Positions 8,227-16,179 are shown, counted from the first letter of the stretch. The stretch: DNA of 31,400 nucleotides from CAYTAP01 sp964435775 (GCA_964435775.1 CAYTAP010000032.1:1-31400), one strand, 5' to 3'. Made by a program: numbers and translations. The notes: generated by a model not told the origin, from the sequence alone.

Positions 8227-9417
8227 ATGAACAGCGGGAAGACAGTAACCTCCGGTCGGTTCGAAGACGGGTTGCTTGCCGATCTACTGGATCTGTTTCC
8301 CGAACACTTCTATGTCGCGGACTCGGAGATGCGCTTTGTCTACGCGAACAAGGCGTTGGCTGATTGGCTCGGTCATTCGAAGGAGGAACTGGTCGGCAAG
8401 TTGGGCAGCGATTTTGATCCGGACACACAGTACGCACGGGAGTTCGCGCAGCGCGGCCGTGAGATCATGGCGTCGGGCGCATCGCATGTCGGCGACTTGA
8501 AGCCGTACCGCAAGCCCGATGGCACAGTCACCCATCTCCGCTGTTATGAAGTGCCTTTCAAGCACCCGCGGACCGATGAAACGATGATGATCGGTTTGGT
8601 CCAGGACCTGAGCGACCGGATCGAACGCGAACACAAGGAACGACAGATCGCGGTGATGGACCGCGAAATGCAGATCGCGCGAGACATCCAGCGGTCGGTG
8701 CTGCCCCGGGAGTTGCGAACCGACTGGGCGGAAGTGTTCGGCTTCAGCGAGCCGGCCGCATACGCCGGGGGCGACTTTTACGATTGGCGGCGTTTGCCCG
8801 ACGGCTCGCTTGTCCTGGCGTTGGGCGATGTGACGGGCCATGGCGTCGGCCCGGCGCTGGTCGCCGCCGAATGCCGCGCGTACTGGCGCGTGCTGGCCCC
8901 GTCGCTGCCGCTTCGCGATGCGGTCCTGCGGATGAACGAACTGGTGGCGGATGATTGCGCGAGCCAGCGCTTCGTCACGTTCGCGGCGGCGAAGTTGTCG
9001 CCGCGGGGTTCGCTCGAAGTGTTCTCGGCCGGCCAGGGTCCGCTGATCCTTCGCCGGCAAGGCGGTGATGTCGAATTGTTGGGCTCGCACATGCTCCCGC
9101 TCGGGATCGAGTCCGACATGCCGGTCAGCGAGAACGTGACAACGCGGGAGCTTTCTCCGGGCGATGCGCTGCTGCTGTTTTCCGACGGATTCACCGAAAC
9201 GCGGAACCCGCAAGGCGAGCAGTGGACAACGCGGGGGCTGCTCAGCGCGTTGGATCGCGGCATTGATCTGACCGGGACCGAGCTCCTCCGGGAGATCGAA
9301 CGTGAGAACGTGGAGTTCGCCCAGCACGCCGCGCCGGCGGACGACCGAACCATTGTGCTGGCAAGGTTCCGAGGAAGGTCAATCCGCGGCGCAACCCCTG
9401 AAACGGAGCGAAGGTGA
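8227..9417 (+). CDS. PAS-domain PP2C (RsbU/SpoIIE-like) serine phosphatase
   Basis: This is a 396-residue regulatory phosphatase. The frame opens upstream at 8161, but the ATG at 8227 has a GGAG seven bases ahead and fits the domain start. The order is a PAS domain (about 12-125, with FYVADSEMRFVYANKALADWLG), a helical linker (about 130-160) ending in the RsbU-type IARDIQRSVLP motif, and a SpoIIE-type PP2C domain (about 165-385). Metal-binding Asp residues are in AGGDFYDW (about 178-185), GDVTGHG (about 200) and SDGFTE (about 319). Such enzymes dephosphorylate anti-sigma-factor antagonists in response to the PAS signal. No anti-sigma or antagonist gene is nearby, so its partner is elsewhere or unknown. 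Confidence 0.93.
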   Translation: MNSGKTVTSGRFEDGLLADLLDLFPEHFYVADSEMRFVYANKALADWLGHSKEELVGKLGSDFDPDTQYAREFAQRGREIMASGASHVGDLKPYRKPDGTVTHLRCYEVPFKHPRTDETMMIGLVQDLSDRIEREHKERQIAVMDREMQIARDIQRSVLPRELRTDWAEVFGFSEPAAYAGGDFYDWRRLPDGSLVLALGDVTGHGVGPALVAAECRAYWRVLAPSLPLRDAVLRMNELVADDCASQRFVTFAAAKLSPRGSLEVFSAGQGPLILRRQGGDVELLGSHMLPLGIESDMPVSENVTTRELSPGDALLLFSDGFTETRNPQGEQWTTRGLLSALDRGIDLTGTELLREIERENVEFAQHAAPADDRTIVLARFRGRSIRGATPETERR

Positions 9418-9422
9418 ACGCG

Positions 9423-9557
9423 ATGGTTGAAGTTCCACTCCTCAGCGCGCCGGAGGTCCGGTTCACAAAGGGCGAGCTGGCCGAATTCCGCACCGCGCTC
9501 GAAGCCCTGCCGGTCAAGGGCAACCGCCCCGCCGGCAAGGCATACGAGAACGAATAA
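9423..9557 (+). CDS. Small ORF of 44 codons, unknown function
   Basis: An ATG at 9423 follows a GAAGGTGA site five bases upstream and opens a 44-residue frame ending at TAA 9555-9557. It sits five bases after the phosphatase stop and 14 bases before the next gene's preferred start, so it fills the gap neatly as an operon gene would. The product is acidic to neutral, with a predicted helix around KGELAEFRTALEALP and no membrane segment. I do not recognise it. It could be the remnant of a longer gene. Confidence 0.5.
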   Translation: MVEVPLLSAPEVRFTKGELAEFRTALEALPVKGNRPAGKAYENE

Positions 9558-9571
9558 CCGGAGGCATGCAC

Positions 9572-10135
9572 ATGTTCCCGAGAAATCCCATCCTTGCACT
9601 CGCAGCATTCGCCGCACTGGCCATGCTCTTCATTCCAACCCTGACACAGGCACAGACCATGTCCGAACAATCACTGACCCAACGCATTGAGCGACTTGAA
9701 GACCGCGCCGCGCTCAAGACGCTGGTGGACACGTTTTCCATCCTGGCCGACACCAAGTCGGTGGACGAGCAACTGCTGCTGTTCACCGAGGATGCCACGG
9801 TCGAATCCTGGTCCGAGGGCAAACAGGTATCCTTGCTCAAGGGACGCCAGCAGATCGGCGCGGCGTTCACCGCGTACCTGGCCCTGTTCGATACCGTCTA
9901 TCACATGAACGGCCAGCAGACCGTCGAGCTGCATGGCGACCGTGCCACCGGCGTGTCCTACTGCCAGGTGGTGTTGATCGGCATGGACGGCGACAAGCGC
10001 TACCGCAACACCGCGGGCGTGGTCTACCGGGACGAGTACGTGCGTCGGGACGGTCACTGGCTGATCGCCAAGCGGGTCTCGCATTTCACCTGGCGCAGCC
10101 GCGATGAAGTGCCGCCACATGGTGAGCAAGACTGA
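9572..10135 (+). CDS. Secreted SnoaL-like (NTF2-fold) protein
   Basis: This 187-residue protein has a signal peptide (about 1-28, ending TQAQ) followed by a SnoaL/NTF2-like alpha+beta cone domain. Typical features are the helix LKTLVDTFSILADTKSVDEQLLLFTEDATVE, then GRQQIGAAFTAYL, and the C-terminal strand pattern YRDEYVRRDGHWLIAKRVSHFTW. I chose the ATG at 9572 over 9566 because the CGGAGG site (9559-9564) is only one base from the earlier ATG but seven from this one. SnoaL-like proteins include isomerases, hydrolases and non-catalytic ligand binders, so the reaction is not predicted. Context with reductases suggests small-molecule processing. Confidence 0.85.
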   Translation: MFPRNPILALAAFAALAMLFIPTLTQAQTMSEQSLTQRIERLEDRAALKTLVDTFSILADTKSVDEQLLLFTEDATVESWSEGKQVSLLKGRQQIGAAFTAYLALFDTVYHMNGQQTVELHGDRATGVSYCQVVLIGMDGDKRYRNTAGVVYRDEYVRRDGHWLIAKRVSHFTWRSRDEVPPHGEQD

Positions 10136-10187
10136 CCAAGGGTACAGTCCATGAAGACGATGCCGATGATCCATTGATCCATCCGAA

Positions 10188-10439
10188 ATGGAGTACCACA
10201 TGTACGCTCCGGGCGATGTCCGCTATGAGCCGGTCGCCGATCCGAAAATCGAAAGCCCCACCGATGCCCTCATCCAACTGTCCGCCAACTGCATCTGCGG
10301 ATCCGACTTGTGGCCCTGTCGCGGCATCAGCGATATCGGCGAACCGACGCACATGGGCCACGAGTATTGCGGTGTGGTCGTCGAGGTGGGCGGCGTAGAT
10401 ACATGCGGGAAGAATCATGAAAGCATGGGTCATTCGTGA
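10188..10439 (+). pseudogene. 5' fragment of a zinc alcohol dehydrogenase
   Basis: This frame encodes the first about 68 residues of a zinc-dependent MDR alcohol dehydrogenase, including the catalytic CICGSDLW and GHEYCGVVVEVG motifs, and then stops matching near base 10391 and ends at 10439. The structural zinc loop, Rossmann domain and C-terminus are absent, so it cannot be a working enzyme. It aligns to the intact gene at 11485 at a constant 1300-base offset with no gaps; 10257-10287 and 10349-10378 are identical to 11557-11587 and 11649-11678. The 5' part is more diverged than the 3' part. The start codon of the next gene lies 26 bases after the break, inside this frame. Confidence 0.85.
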
Positions 10440-11397
10440 ACCTGGAGGCCCGGAAGCACTTCGGCTGGAAGAGGCGCCGGTTCCGACGCCTCGTCCTGGC
10501 TGGGTTCTGATACGCATCCGGGCGTTCGGCTTGAACCGGTCGGAATGGTTTACGCGCAGAGGCGACTCGCCTGCGGTAAAGTTCCCGCGCATCCTTGGCA
10601 TCGAATGCGTCGGCGAAATCGAAGACGCCGGTGGTCTTGGCTTGGAGCGGGGAACCACCGTCGCCGCAATCATGGGCGGAATGGGCCGACAATTCAATGG
10701 ATCCTACGCCGAGTACACATTGGTGCCGCATAAATGCGTCTTTGCGTTGCGTACCAGGCTGCCGTGGGAAAAACTTGCCGCTTTGCCGGAAATGCTTCAG
10801 ACCACGCACGGGTCGCTGTACACGGCGTTGGAAATTGATCGCGCCCAATCGCTGCTCATTCGCGGAGGCACATCGTCGATCGGGATGGCCGCGCTGGCGC
10901 TGGCCGGGAGGGCCGGTCTCCGCGTCGGCACGACGACACGCGACCCGAAGAAAGTTGTCGAACTCACAGCTGCTGGCGCTGATGAGGTGTGGGTGGATGA
11001 CGGGTCGCTGGCGGATCGGGTCGCCTCCGGCACAGGTGGATTATATGACAGGGTTCTTGAGCTTGTCGGCGCAAGCACCTTGCTGGACTCGCTGCGCTGT
11101 GTCGGGCGAGGCGGGATCGTTTGCATGACGGGAATGCTTGGCGGATCGTGGGTACTCGACCAATTCAATCCGATGGACGATGTGCCCACGGCGGTCAAGC
11201 TCACGTCGTACAGCGGCGAGGCCGACGACATGACACCAACACAGCTGCAGAGCTACGTCGATCTCGCCGAAGCCGGCACGCTCGGCGTAAAGTATGGCCC
11301 CGTATTCAAGTTCGAGGAACTGCCCCAGGCGCATACCGTGATGGATGAGAACCGCGCAGGCGGAAAAATCGTCGTCCGGGGTTCGGATGACACTTGA
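10417..11397 (+). CDS. Zinc-less MDR oxidoreductase, quinone-reductase-like
   Basis: This 326-residue medium-chain dehydrogenase/reductase resembles NADPH:quinone oxidoreductases. The N-terminal GroES-like domain has EPGGPEALRLEE and RAFGLNRSEWFTRRG, with LGIECVGE; the Cys and His zinc ligands of alcohol dehydrogenases are missing, so it is the zinc-free branch. The cofactor domain begins at about residue 147 with IRGGTSSIGMAALALA, followed by TTTRDPKK, which favours NADPH. It probably reduces quinones or enones. The start at 10417 has a CGGGAAG site and lies just after the break point of the truncated alcohol dehydrogenase, and overlaps its residual frame. It precedes the intact alcohol dehydrogenase by 87 bases. 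Confidence 0.92.
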   Translation: MKAWVIREPGGPEALRLEEAPVPTPRPGWVLIRIRAFGLNRSEWFTRRGDSPAVKFPRILGIECVGEIEDAGGLGLERGTTVAAIMGGMGRQFNGSYAEYTLVPHKCVFALRTRLPWEKLAALPEMLQTTHGSLYTALEIDRAQSLLIRGGTSSIGMAALALAGRAGLRVGTTTRDPKKVVELTAAGADEVWVDDGSLADRVASGTGGLYDRVLELVGASTLLDSLRCVGRGGIVCMTGMLGGSWVLDQFNPMDDVPTAVKLTSYSGEADDMTPTQLQSYVDLAEAGTLGVKYGPVFKFEELPQAHTVMDENRAGGKIVVRGSDDT

Positions 11398-11484
11398 AGG
11401 CTACGATATGGGGTGCCGCAGGCGGCGGGGTTGCGGCGCCTCGATCTGGCGCCACAGTGCATCAACAAGAACAGGAGAAGTCCC

Positions 11485-12504
11485 ATGAAAGCAACCATTC
11501 TTCACGGCCCCCGGGATGTTCGTTTTGAGGATGTCCCGGAACCCAAAATCACGCATCCCACCGATGCCCTCATCCAACTGTCCGCCACCTGCATCTGCGG
11601 CTCGGACCTGTGGCCCTATCGCGGCTACCAGGAGATCGGCGAGCCGATGCACATGGGCCACGAGTATTGCGGTGTGGTTGTCGAGGTGGGATCCGAAGTG
11701 AAATCGGTCAAGCCCGGCCAGTTTGTCGTTGGCTCGTTCTGCATCTCCGACAACACCTGCCCGCATTGCCGCTTCGGCTTCCAGTCCTCCTGCCGGCAGG
11801 GGGAGTACATGACCGGCGCCCAGGCGCCCTACGCCCGCGTGCCGCTGGCCGACGGCACACTGGTGGCGACGGCCGAGATGCCGGATGCGGACATGATTGG
11901 GCACATGCTGGCGGTATCCGATGTGCTGGGCACCGGCTGGTACGGCGCCGACGCGGCGCAGGTGCGCGAGGGCGGGACGGTCGTGGTCGTGGGCGATGGG
12001 GCGGTCGGGTTGATGGGCGTGTTGTCCGCCAGCCAGATGGGCGCCCAGCGCATCATCATCATGAGCCGCCATGCGGATCGCCAAAAACTCGCCCGTGAAT
12101 TCGGCGCCACCGACATCGTCGCCGAGCGCGGCGCCGACGGCATCGCCCGGATCATGGACCTGACCGACGGCATCGGCGCCGAGTCGGTGCTCGAATGTGT
12201 TGGCATGGAACAGTCGATGGAACAGGCCATGGGCGTCTGCCGCCCAGGAGGCACGATCGGCTACGTCGGCGTACCACATGGCGTGAGTTTCGATGGGCAG
12301 AAGCTATTTTTCGCCCAGCGCCGCATGCTGGGCGGCCCCGCGCCCGTGCGTCGCTTCCTGCCTGATCTGATGAACCGCGTGCTCGAACGCAAAATCGAGC
12401 CCGGCAAAGTGTTCGACCTGACCCTGCCCATCACCAAGGTGGCCGAGGGTTACAAGGCGATGGACGAGCGACGAGCGATCAAGACGATGCTGCAAGTGGA
12501 CTGA
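11485..12504 (+). CDS. Zinc-dependent alcohol dehydrogenase
   Basis: This is an intact 339-residue zinc MDR dehydrogenase. I start at 11485, behind an AGGAGA site (11473-11478). Catalytic zinc ligands are Cys38 (CICGSD) and His59-Glu60 (GHEYCG); structural zinc Cys residues are at about 86, 92, 95 and 103 (CISDNTCPHC followed by SSC). The Rossmann motif GDGAVG is at about 174-179, followed by SRHADRQKLAREFGA. It oxidises alcohols or polyols, or reduces aldehydes, using NAD(P). It is the last gene of the plus-strand oxidoreductase run and lies convergent to the secreted protein at 12583. Its 5' third is duplicated in the fragment at 10188. Confidence 0.95.
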   Translation: MKATILHGPRDVRFEDVPEPKITHPTDALIQLSATCICGSDLWPYRGYQEIGEPMHMGHEYCGVVVEVGSEVKSVKPGQFVVGSFCISDNTCPHCRFGFQSSCRQGEYMTGAQAPYARVPLADGTLVATAEMPDADMIGHMLAVSDVLGTGWYGADAAQVREGGTVVVVGDGAVGLMGVLSASQMGAQRIIIMSRHADRQKLAREFGATDIVAERGADGIARIMDLTDGIGAESVLECVGMEQSMEQAMGVCRPGGTIGYVGVPHGVSFDGQKLFFAQRRMLGGPAPVRRFLPDLMNRVLERKIEPGKVFDLTLPITKVAEGYKAMDERRAIKTMLQVD

Positions 12505-12582
12505 CACGCTTGCGAAAGGTTGAACCGCCAAACCACGAAGCCAACGGATCGTTTCACCGCCCCATCGCACCGCGACGCGCCC

Positions 12583-13770
12583 CTATGGCCGGGTCACCGG
12601 TTGATCGAACGCATCGCCGCCCACCATGTCCGTCTGGTCCCCCACTTCCTTCAAGACCACATCATCGAACATGACGACGCCGGGGTGGAGGTACGCATAG
12701 AGATCAACCCGCAATGTCGTGACGGGAAATGTCTGGTGCTGAGGGTTGAGTTCATCAACGACCGTCACCCATTGCCCATCGGTCGCGCCGCTGGGCGGAA
12801 CCTGTCGCCGGTAAATCTCGCGCGGCGCGGGTTTGCCGCTGATGTCCTTGCCCATCGTGTATCCCTTGACAAATACATGCAGCCTCGGCCCGTCGCTGCG
12901 GTATCGGAAGCTGAGGCGATAGCGCTTGCCCGGCGTGATCGTGATCGGATCGGAGATGCACGCCATCCCGTTGTTCTCGGCGCAGTAGCGGGAGAGATTC
13001 ATCACCAGCACGTTGTCGATCTTCCCCGCATCCCCGCCCACGCCCGGCTGGCGATAAATCGCGGTCTTGTCCGTCTCCGGCAACGAATCGCTCAAGGGCG
13101 GCGGATAGGCCTGCGATTCATAGAGCGTCTCCCAGTGCCCGGCCTCATCAAACCCGCCGTTGACGACGAGATTCGGCCCGCTTTTCCAAAGCGCCTCGGC
13201 TTTGGCGTCCCTTTGCACCGCCTCCGAGTTTTCCTTGGGATGGGTAAACTCGCCGATCCCCGGCAGCAATTCGAGCACCTGCTCGCTGACGAAGCGCATG
13301 TCCGTCGGAGCCTTGATCTCCTTGTCGATCTCCCGCGCACCGGGCGTTTTGCCCCTCATATCCAGCAACTTCAGACGCAGCGCCCCGCCATCGCCCCCCT
13401 CCACCCCCGCCAGCGGATCAACCTGCCCCCAGATAAGCACCGTCGCCTTGACCTGCCTGCCGAGTTCCATCACCCGCTTCACCTCGGACGAATCGTCAAT
13501 CGGCTTGGGTTCATCGGCCACAAGATCAAGCATCGTCGGCCCGTCGATCACCTCGTAATGCCCGTCGCGCTCCAGCTTGCGCCGAAGCGAAAACCCCACC
13601 TTCTCGCGGAACGCCGACGGCGCATCCCCCGCCAGCGGAAAGACCGCGACGACGGGCTTGGCCGACGCCCCGGACGAACCATCCGGCGCTCCCGCCGAAC
13701 CATCCGCCGCCCATGCGGCCACGGACATCAGAAGGATCGCAACAAACAGGCTCCTATGTGCTTGCTTCAT
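12583..13770 (-). CDS. Secreted protein: TolB/FlgO-like N-domain plus CBM-like C-domain
   Basis: The frame extends to 13893, but the ATG at 13770 begins a signal peptide (MKQAHRS, hydrophobic core, AAWA cleavage near residue 21) with AAGGA about seven bases upstream, giving 395 residues. Residues about 38-185 begin KPVVAVFPLAGDA and contain RRKLERDGHYEVIDGPTM and KATVLIWGQVD, the pattern of the lipoprotein/assembly domains (TolB N-terminal, CsgG or FlgO-like) that bind in the periplasm. Residues about 198-385 look like a jelly-roll carbohydrate-binding module: LVVNGGFDEAGHWE at the start, GKRYRLSFRYRSDG in the middle and YAYLHPGVVMFDDVVLKE at the end. No catalytic residues are evident. The family is not identified with certainty. 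Confidence 0.75.
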   Translation of the reverse strand: MKQAHRSLFVAILLMSVAAWAADGSAGAPDGSSGASAKPVVAVFPLAGDAPSAFREKVGFSLRRKLERDGHYEVIDGPTMLDLVADEPKPIDDSSEVKRVMELGRQVKATVLIWGQVDPLAGVEGGDGGALRLKLLDMRGKTPGAREIDKEIKAPTDMRFVSEQVLELLPGIGEFTHPKENSEAVQRDAKAEALWKSGPNLVVNGGFDEAGHWETLYESQAYPPPLSDSLPETDKTAIYRQPGVGGDAGKIDNVLVMNLSRYCAENNGMACISDPITITPGKRYRLSFRYRSDGPRLHVFVKGYTMGKDISGKPAPREIYRRQVPPSGATDGQWVTVVDELNPQHQTFPVTTLRVDLYAYLHPGVVMFDDVVLKEVGDQTDMVGGDAFDQPVTRP

Positions 13771-13854
13771 GATGTCATCCTTTGCAATTCCCTCCGACAG
13801 GTCAAGATCAAGGTCTCGCCGCCGATTGAAATGGAAGCCGCTTGACACGGCATC

Positions 13855-13882
13855 TCGACACCCGCGTTTGTCCCAGTATAAT
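13855..13882 (+). promoter_or_regulatory. Sigma-70-type promoter for tRNA-Leu
   Basis: A perfect TATAAT at 13877-13882 lies 16 bases after TCGACA at 13855-13860. Transcription would begin near 13889, about 50 bases before the tRNA. No other strong promoter lies between here and the tRNA. Confidence 0.6.
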
Positions 13883-13938
13883 GCCCGTCGCACCGGCCGG
13901 GGACGCGATTGTCGTGCCCGACTCGCCGGTGGACCAAA

Positions 13939-14020
13939 GCCCAGGTGGCGGAATTGGCAGACGCACTACTTTGAGGTGGTAGCGAGTAACATCGTGCAGG
14001 TTCAAGTCCTGTCCTGGGCA
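13939..14020 (+). tRNA. tRNA-Leu, anticodon GAG
   Basis: The 82-base sequence folds as a class II tRNA. The acceptor stem GCCCAGG pairs with CCTGGGC, followed by discriminator A at 14020. The D-arm contains the conserved GGCGGAATTGGCAGAC pattern of leucine tRNAs. The anticodon stem pairs CTACT with GGTAG around the loop TTGAGGT, giving anticodon GAG for CUC and CUU codons. A long variable arm precedes the T-arm, whose TTCAAGT loop is closed by GCAGG/CCTGT. The 3' CCA is not encoded, so it must be added by nucleotidyltransferase. Confidence 0.95.
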
Positions 14021-14024
14021 TCCA

Positions 14025-14058
14025 GCCCGCAAGCCGAGAGTGCTTGCGGGCTTTTTTT
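14025..14058 (+). terminator. Intrinsic terminator after tRNA-Leu
   Basis: A perfect 10-bp stem, GCCCGCAAGC (14025-14034) with GCTTGCGGGC (14042-14051), encloses a 7-base loop and is followed by seven T (14052-14058). Confidence 0.92.
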
Positions 14059-14145
14059 GTCGGATTGCATGCCGTCGGGTACGCCTAATATGCGACGGCA
14101 TCAATTTCATTGCCCGCACACACCCGGCGCGGTACGAACGTCACC

Positions 14146-15049
14146 ATGAAATATCGACGCCTCGGTAAAACCAATCTCAAAGTCTCCGTCATCGGCATGG
14201 GCACCTGGCAGCTTGGCGGGGAGTGGAACAAGGATTTCACCCAGCCGGAAGTCGATCTGATGTTCGACGCCGCGCGGGAGCTTGGGATCAACCTGATCGA
14301 CACGGCCGAGTGCTATGGCGATCACACCTCCGAAGCGCTGATCGGCGGAGCGATCGAGCGCGACCGCGATCAATGGATCATCGCCACGAAGTTCGGCCAC
14401 AAGTACCACGGCCCGTTCAATCGCACCGAGCCGCGAACCCCCGCCGACGTCGAGCGGCAAGTGGAGGATTCATTGCGGGCGCTGCGGACAGATTATGTCG
14501 ATCTCCTGCAATACCATTCCTGGGGGGACAAGGACTTCGCGCGCGACGCTTCTGCAAAGCGGAAAGGTGCGCCATCTGGGCAATTCAATCAGCCCCAACG
14601 ACAACATGGGGCAGGTGGAGCAATCCGACCACTACGGAATCCAAACCATTCAACTGATTTACAATCGCATCGACCGCAAACCCGAGGAACGCGCCTTCGC
14701 GTACTGCCAGGCGCATGACCTGGGTGTGCTGGCGCGCGTGCCGCTGGCAAGCGGGCTGCTGTCGGGCAAGTACAAACCGGGAGCGAAGTTCGCGGAGGTG
14801 GACCCACGCCACATCCGCGAGAGGGCCACAATCGACAAAAGCCTGGAGCAGGTGCAACAAATCGCCCGCGAAGTGCCCCAGGGCGTGCCCATGGCGCGCT
14901 GGGCCCTGGCGTGGTGCCTGCAACACCCGGCCGTCTCTTGCGCAATCCCAGGCTGCAAAAGTGTCGAGCAAGTTCAAGAAAACGGCCTGGCCGCCGACTT
15001 GCCCCTCGTCGCCGACAACCACCCGCAGGCATGGCGCCCGATTAAGTAA
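14146..15049 (+). pseudogene. Aldo/keto reductase, frameshifted
   Basis: The N-terminal half reads in one frame from ATG 14146 and keeps all four catalytic residues: Asp52 and Tyr57 (IDTAECYGDH), Lys82 (ATKFGHK) and His124 (LQYHSWGD). After about 14540 the homology moves to the +1 frame, where TLLQSGKVRHLGNSISPND and the rest of the barrel continue to TAA 15047-15049. The net shift fits one added base or a loss of 3n+2 bases; several residues expected between HSWGDKDF and the GKVRHLG block appear missing, which favours a deletion of roughly 20 bases. The G-run at 14522-14527 encodes the correct residues, so it is not the cause. It is a pseudogene, unless this is an assembly error. Confidence 0.85.
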
Positions 15050-15091
15050 TGCGAATCAGAGCCAACCGACGCGGAAATCGCAAGACGTCTC

Positions 15092-15829
15092 TCACGCCTT
15101 CTTCTTATCAATCCACCCGATCGGGCGATTGCCGAAGGTGTGCTCCGGACGATCCGCCTCCGGTGCCGCGAAGCGGACGCAATTCTCGATCACCTTCTGC
15201 ACGTTGGTATCATGATAGGTGGGGAAGGCTTCATGTCCCGGACGGAAATAGACCACCCGACCCGCGCCGCGCGTCCAGGTGCAACCGGATCGAAATACTT
15301 CGCCGCCGCTGAAGGATGAAATGAGGAACGTGCTTTCCGGCTCGGGAATGTCGAAGAACTCGCCGTACATTTCCTCGTGCGGCAAGATGAAGTGGTCATC
15401 GATCCCCTTCACGCACGGGTGCCCCGGCCTCGTGACCCAGAGAATCTCCCGCTCCTTCGGATCCTCGCGCCACTTCAGATTGCAGGTGGTCCCCATCAGC
15501 TTGCGGAAAATCTTGGAAAAATGCCCCGAATGAAGCACGATCAGCCCCATCCCCGCCAGCACGCGATCATGAACGCGGGTGACGATCTCGTCGGCCACCT
15601 GGTCATGCGCCATGTGCCCCCACCAGATCAACACATCCGTCTCCGCCAGTCGCTTGACGCTCAACCCATGCTCCGCCTCATCGAGCGTGGCCGTCGCCAC
15701 CTTCAAATCCTTCGACCGCCGCAGCGCCGTGGCGATTGCATCATGAATCCCCTTGGGATAAATCGCCGCCACTTTTGGATTCGACTTCTCGTGACGAAAC
15801 TCATGCCACACGGTAACGCGAATGCTCAT
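15092..15829 (-). CDS. ThuA-like (trehalose utilisation) domain protein
   Basis: This 245-residue protein is a ThuA-like member of the class I glutamine-amidotransferase fold. The ATG at 15829 follows an AGGGAG site on the minus strand and is preferred over the longer frame starting at 15895. The family blocks are V-W-H-E-F-R-H-E at 7-14, WWGHMAHD at 69-76 and LHSGHF at 99-104, followed by WREDPKEREILWVTRPGHP and YFRPGHEAFPTYHD, all rich in His. The catalytic Cys of true amidotransferases is absent, as expected. Homologues are linked to disaccharide catabolism; ThuA/ThuB act in trehalose 3-keto metabolism in rhizobia. There is no signal peptide. It is divergent from the LacI gene, which may control it. 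Confidence 0.9.
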   Translation of the reverse strand: MSIRVTVWHEFRHEKSNPKVAAIYPKGIHDAIATALRRSKDLKVATATLDEAEHGLSVKRLAETDVLIWWGHMAHDQVADEIVTRVHDRVLAGMGLIVLHSGHFSKIFRKLMGTTCNLKWREDPKEREILWVTRPGHPCVKGIDDHFILPHEEMYGEFFDIPEPESTFLISSFSGGEVFRSGCTWTRGAGRVVYFRPGHEAFPTYHDTNVQKVIENCVRFAAPEADRPEHTFGNRPIGWIDKKKA

Positions 15830-16145
15830 GACAGACTCCCTAAAATGGATGCAGCGGGCGACCAAACGCCCCGCGAGCGATTGAAGACGCGACACCGGCG
15901 CACCTTCAAAGAGCGCGGTTGTATCAATGCCTCCGATGTGTGTCCAGTGTATGCGTTTGGTGACGCCGCGCGGTCATTTTGAGTGATGTATGGTGTTGCG
16001 CCGCGGAGCGCCATTCATCACCATGCATCGCCATGACCCATTCGATTTAACATGGTTTAGTAATCTAATTGGACACAGCGACTAGTTTTCGACATGCCAC
16101 AAGTACCTAATGAGCATTAATTTACATAATTATCGGAATATTATG

Positions 16146-16174
16146 TTGACATTGACTGAAAATATGGTTAACTT
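16146..16174 (+). promoter_or_regulatory. Promoter of the LacI-family gene
   Basis: TTGACA at 16146-16151 is a consensus -35 box, and TAACTT at 16169-16174 lies 17 bases after it as a -10 box. The expected start is near 16181, leaving a short leader before ATG 16219. Confidence 0.6.
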
Positions 16175-16179
16175 AACCA
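16165..16179. promoter_or_regulatory. Palindromic operator candidate
   Basis: A perfect inverted repeat, TGGTTAA-C-TTAACCA (7 bp arms, one central base), covers the -10 box of the LacI-family gene. LacI-family dimers bind short palindromes of this size, and overlap with the -10 region is the usual arrangement for repression, so autoregulation is inferred. Confidence 0.65.

Noticed and set aside
10151..10177. Tiny ORF of eight codons before the alcohol dehydrogenase fragment
   Set aside because: It is too short and in a different frame; it may be a diverged remnant of the original gene start, but this cannot be shown.
12520..13845. 441-residue plus-strand ORF
   Set aside because: It is antisense to the secreted two-domain gene, which has a signal peptide and ribosome-binding site on the minus strand.
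14522..14527. Run of six G as cause of the aldo/keto reductase frameshift
   Set aside because: The codons over the run give the conserved HSWGD residues correctly, so the shift lies further downstream.
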